A stretch of 64,000 bases of DNA, taken from NCBI GenBank assembly GCA_964020085.1, contig OZ026595.1, forward strand, positions 10,361,016 to 10,425,015, written 5' to 3'. Positions 63,758 to 64,000 of this stretch are shown here, piece after piece (position 1 is the first letter of the stretch; each line of letters begins with the position of its first letter). The notes under the pieces are model-generated. The model worked only from the letters and a program-made list of their open reading frames with translations. It was not told the DNA's origin and searched no databases. The stretch comes from Micromussa lordhowensis (Eukaryota; Cnidaria; Anthozoa; Scleractinia; Lobophylliidae). The translations under genes were made by a program, and so were the position numbers.

Positions 63758-64000
63758 CACAGAACTCCCAGTTTTGCACGATTACTTTCCCACCAAAACA
63801 AGCTAATACACAGCGTACACGATTAAAGATTCGTTCAAATCCAAAAGTGGGTGATGTTGGACAACAGCCCATTACGAGTTTAATACTACTGCAAAGGTCA
63901 GAAGTCAAATGAATATTCTTCCATCAATGCTCAATTTTATACCTTCTCTTCCATCTGTGTGAGAGTGGGAACTAGAAAACCAAACAGTTGTTCCCATTCT
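63758..64000. other. Upstream flank of Maverick A integrase, to the window edge
   Basis: No further gene was recognised. Open frames here do not resemble known proteins. The right terminus of Maverick A should lie at or beyond this point. Confidence 0.4.

Overview
This is eukaryotic, animal-type DNA. Almost every coding stretch belongs to a mobile element, several genes carry GT-AG introns, and there are no bacterial operons. The mix of Maverick/Polinton elements, CR1/Jockey-like LINEs, a Ty3/gypsy element, a tyrosine-recombinase gene with a SANT-like end, and tandem one-exon leucine-rich repeats suggests a cnidarian such as a coral or sea anemone. That taxon call is an inference from families, not proof.

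Layout. 0-3.3 kb: a 344-bp tandem repeat containing a tRNA-like sequence, split by a LINE. 3.3-6.4 kb: mostly non-coding, with several foldback elements. 6.4-12.7 kb: a broken P-loop/helicase-like gene and a near-identical 2.8-kb tandem duplication carrying long (TTCTCC)n tracts. 12.8-17.4 kb: a 61-bp minisatellite, then a decayed tyrosine-recombinase gene (C2H2 finger, recombinase, SANT) split by a second LINE. 17.4-19.2 kb: a cluster of foldback repeats. 19.4-29.6 kb: five exons of exactly 72 bp, each encoding one leucine-rich repeat and all in one phase. A hAT fragment and a structurally complete gypsy element (23565-28508) lie among them. 30.4-31.3 kb: a decayed rve-integrase gene.

31.9-63.8 kb holds two Maverick-type virus-like transposons. 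Maverick A carries protein-primed-type DNA polymerase B, an LRR membrane protein, a small zinc-finger protein, packaging ATPase, a basic core-like protein, adenain-like protease, major capsid, a minor basic protein, penton-like protein and chromodomain integrase. Maverick B (47617-63202, TIRs of about 0.39 kb, 6-bp target duplication TTTATA) has jumped into A's integrase gene. B encodes its own penton, major capsid, a protease fused to a glycine-rich minor-capsid-like region, a zinc-ribbon/PLA2 module, integrase, an HNH endonuclease and polymerase B. I find no packaging ATPase in B. Both are decayed: stops and frameshifts break most replication and morphogenesis genes, although B's major capsid frame is open.

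The least familiar part is a roughly 3.3-kb inverted-repeat cassette (about 39.3-42.56 kb) inside A's ATPase gene. It carries small coiled-coil genes, three of which end in a metazoan histone-mRNA-type 3' stem-loop, one with a compensatory base-pair change.
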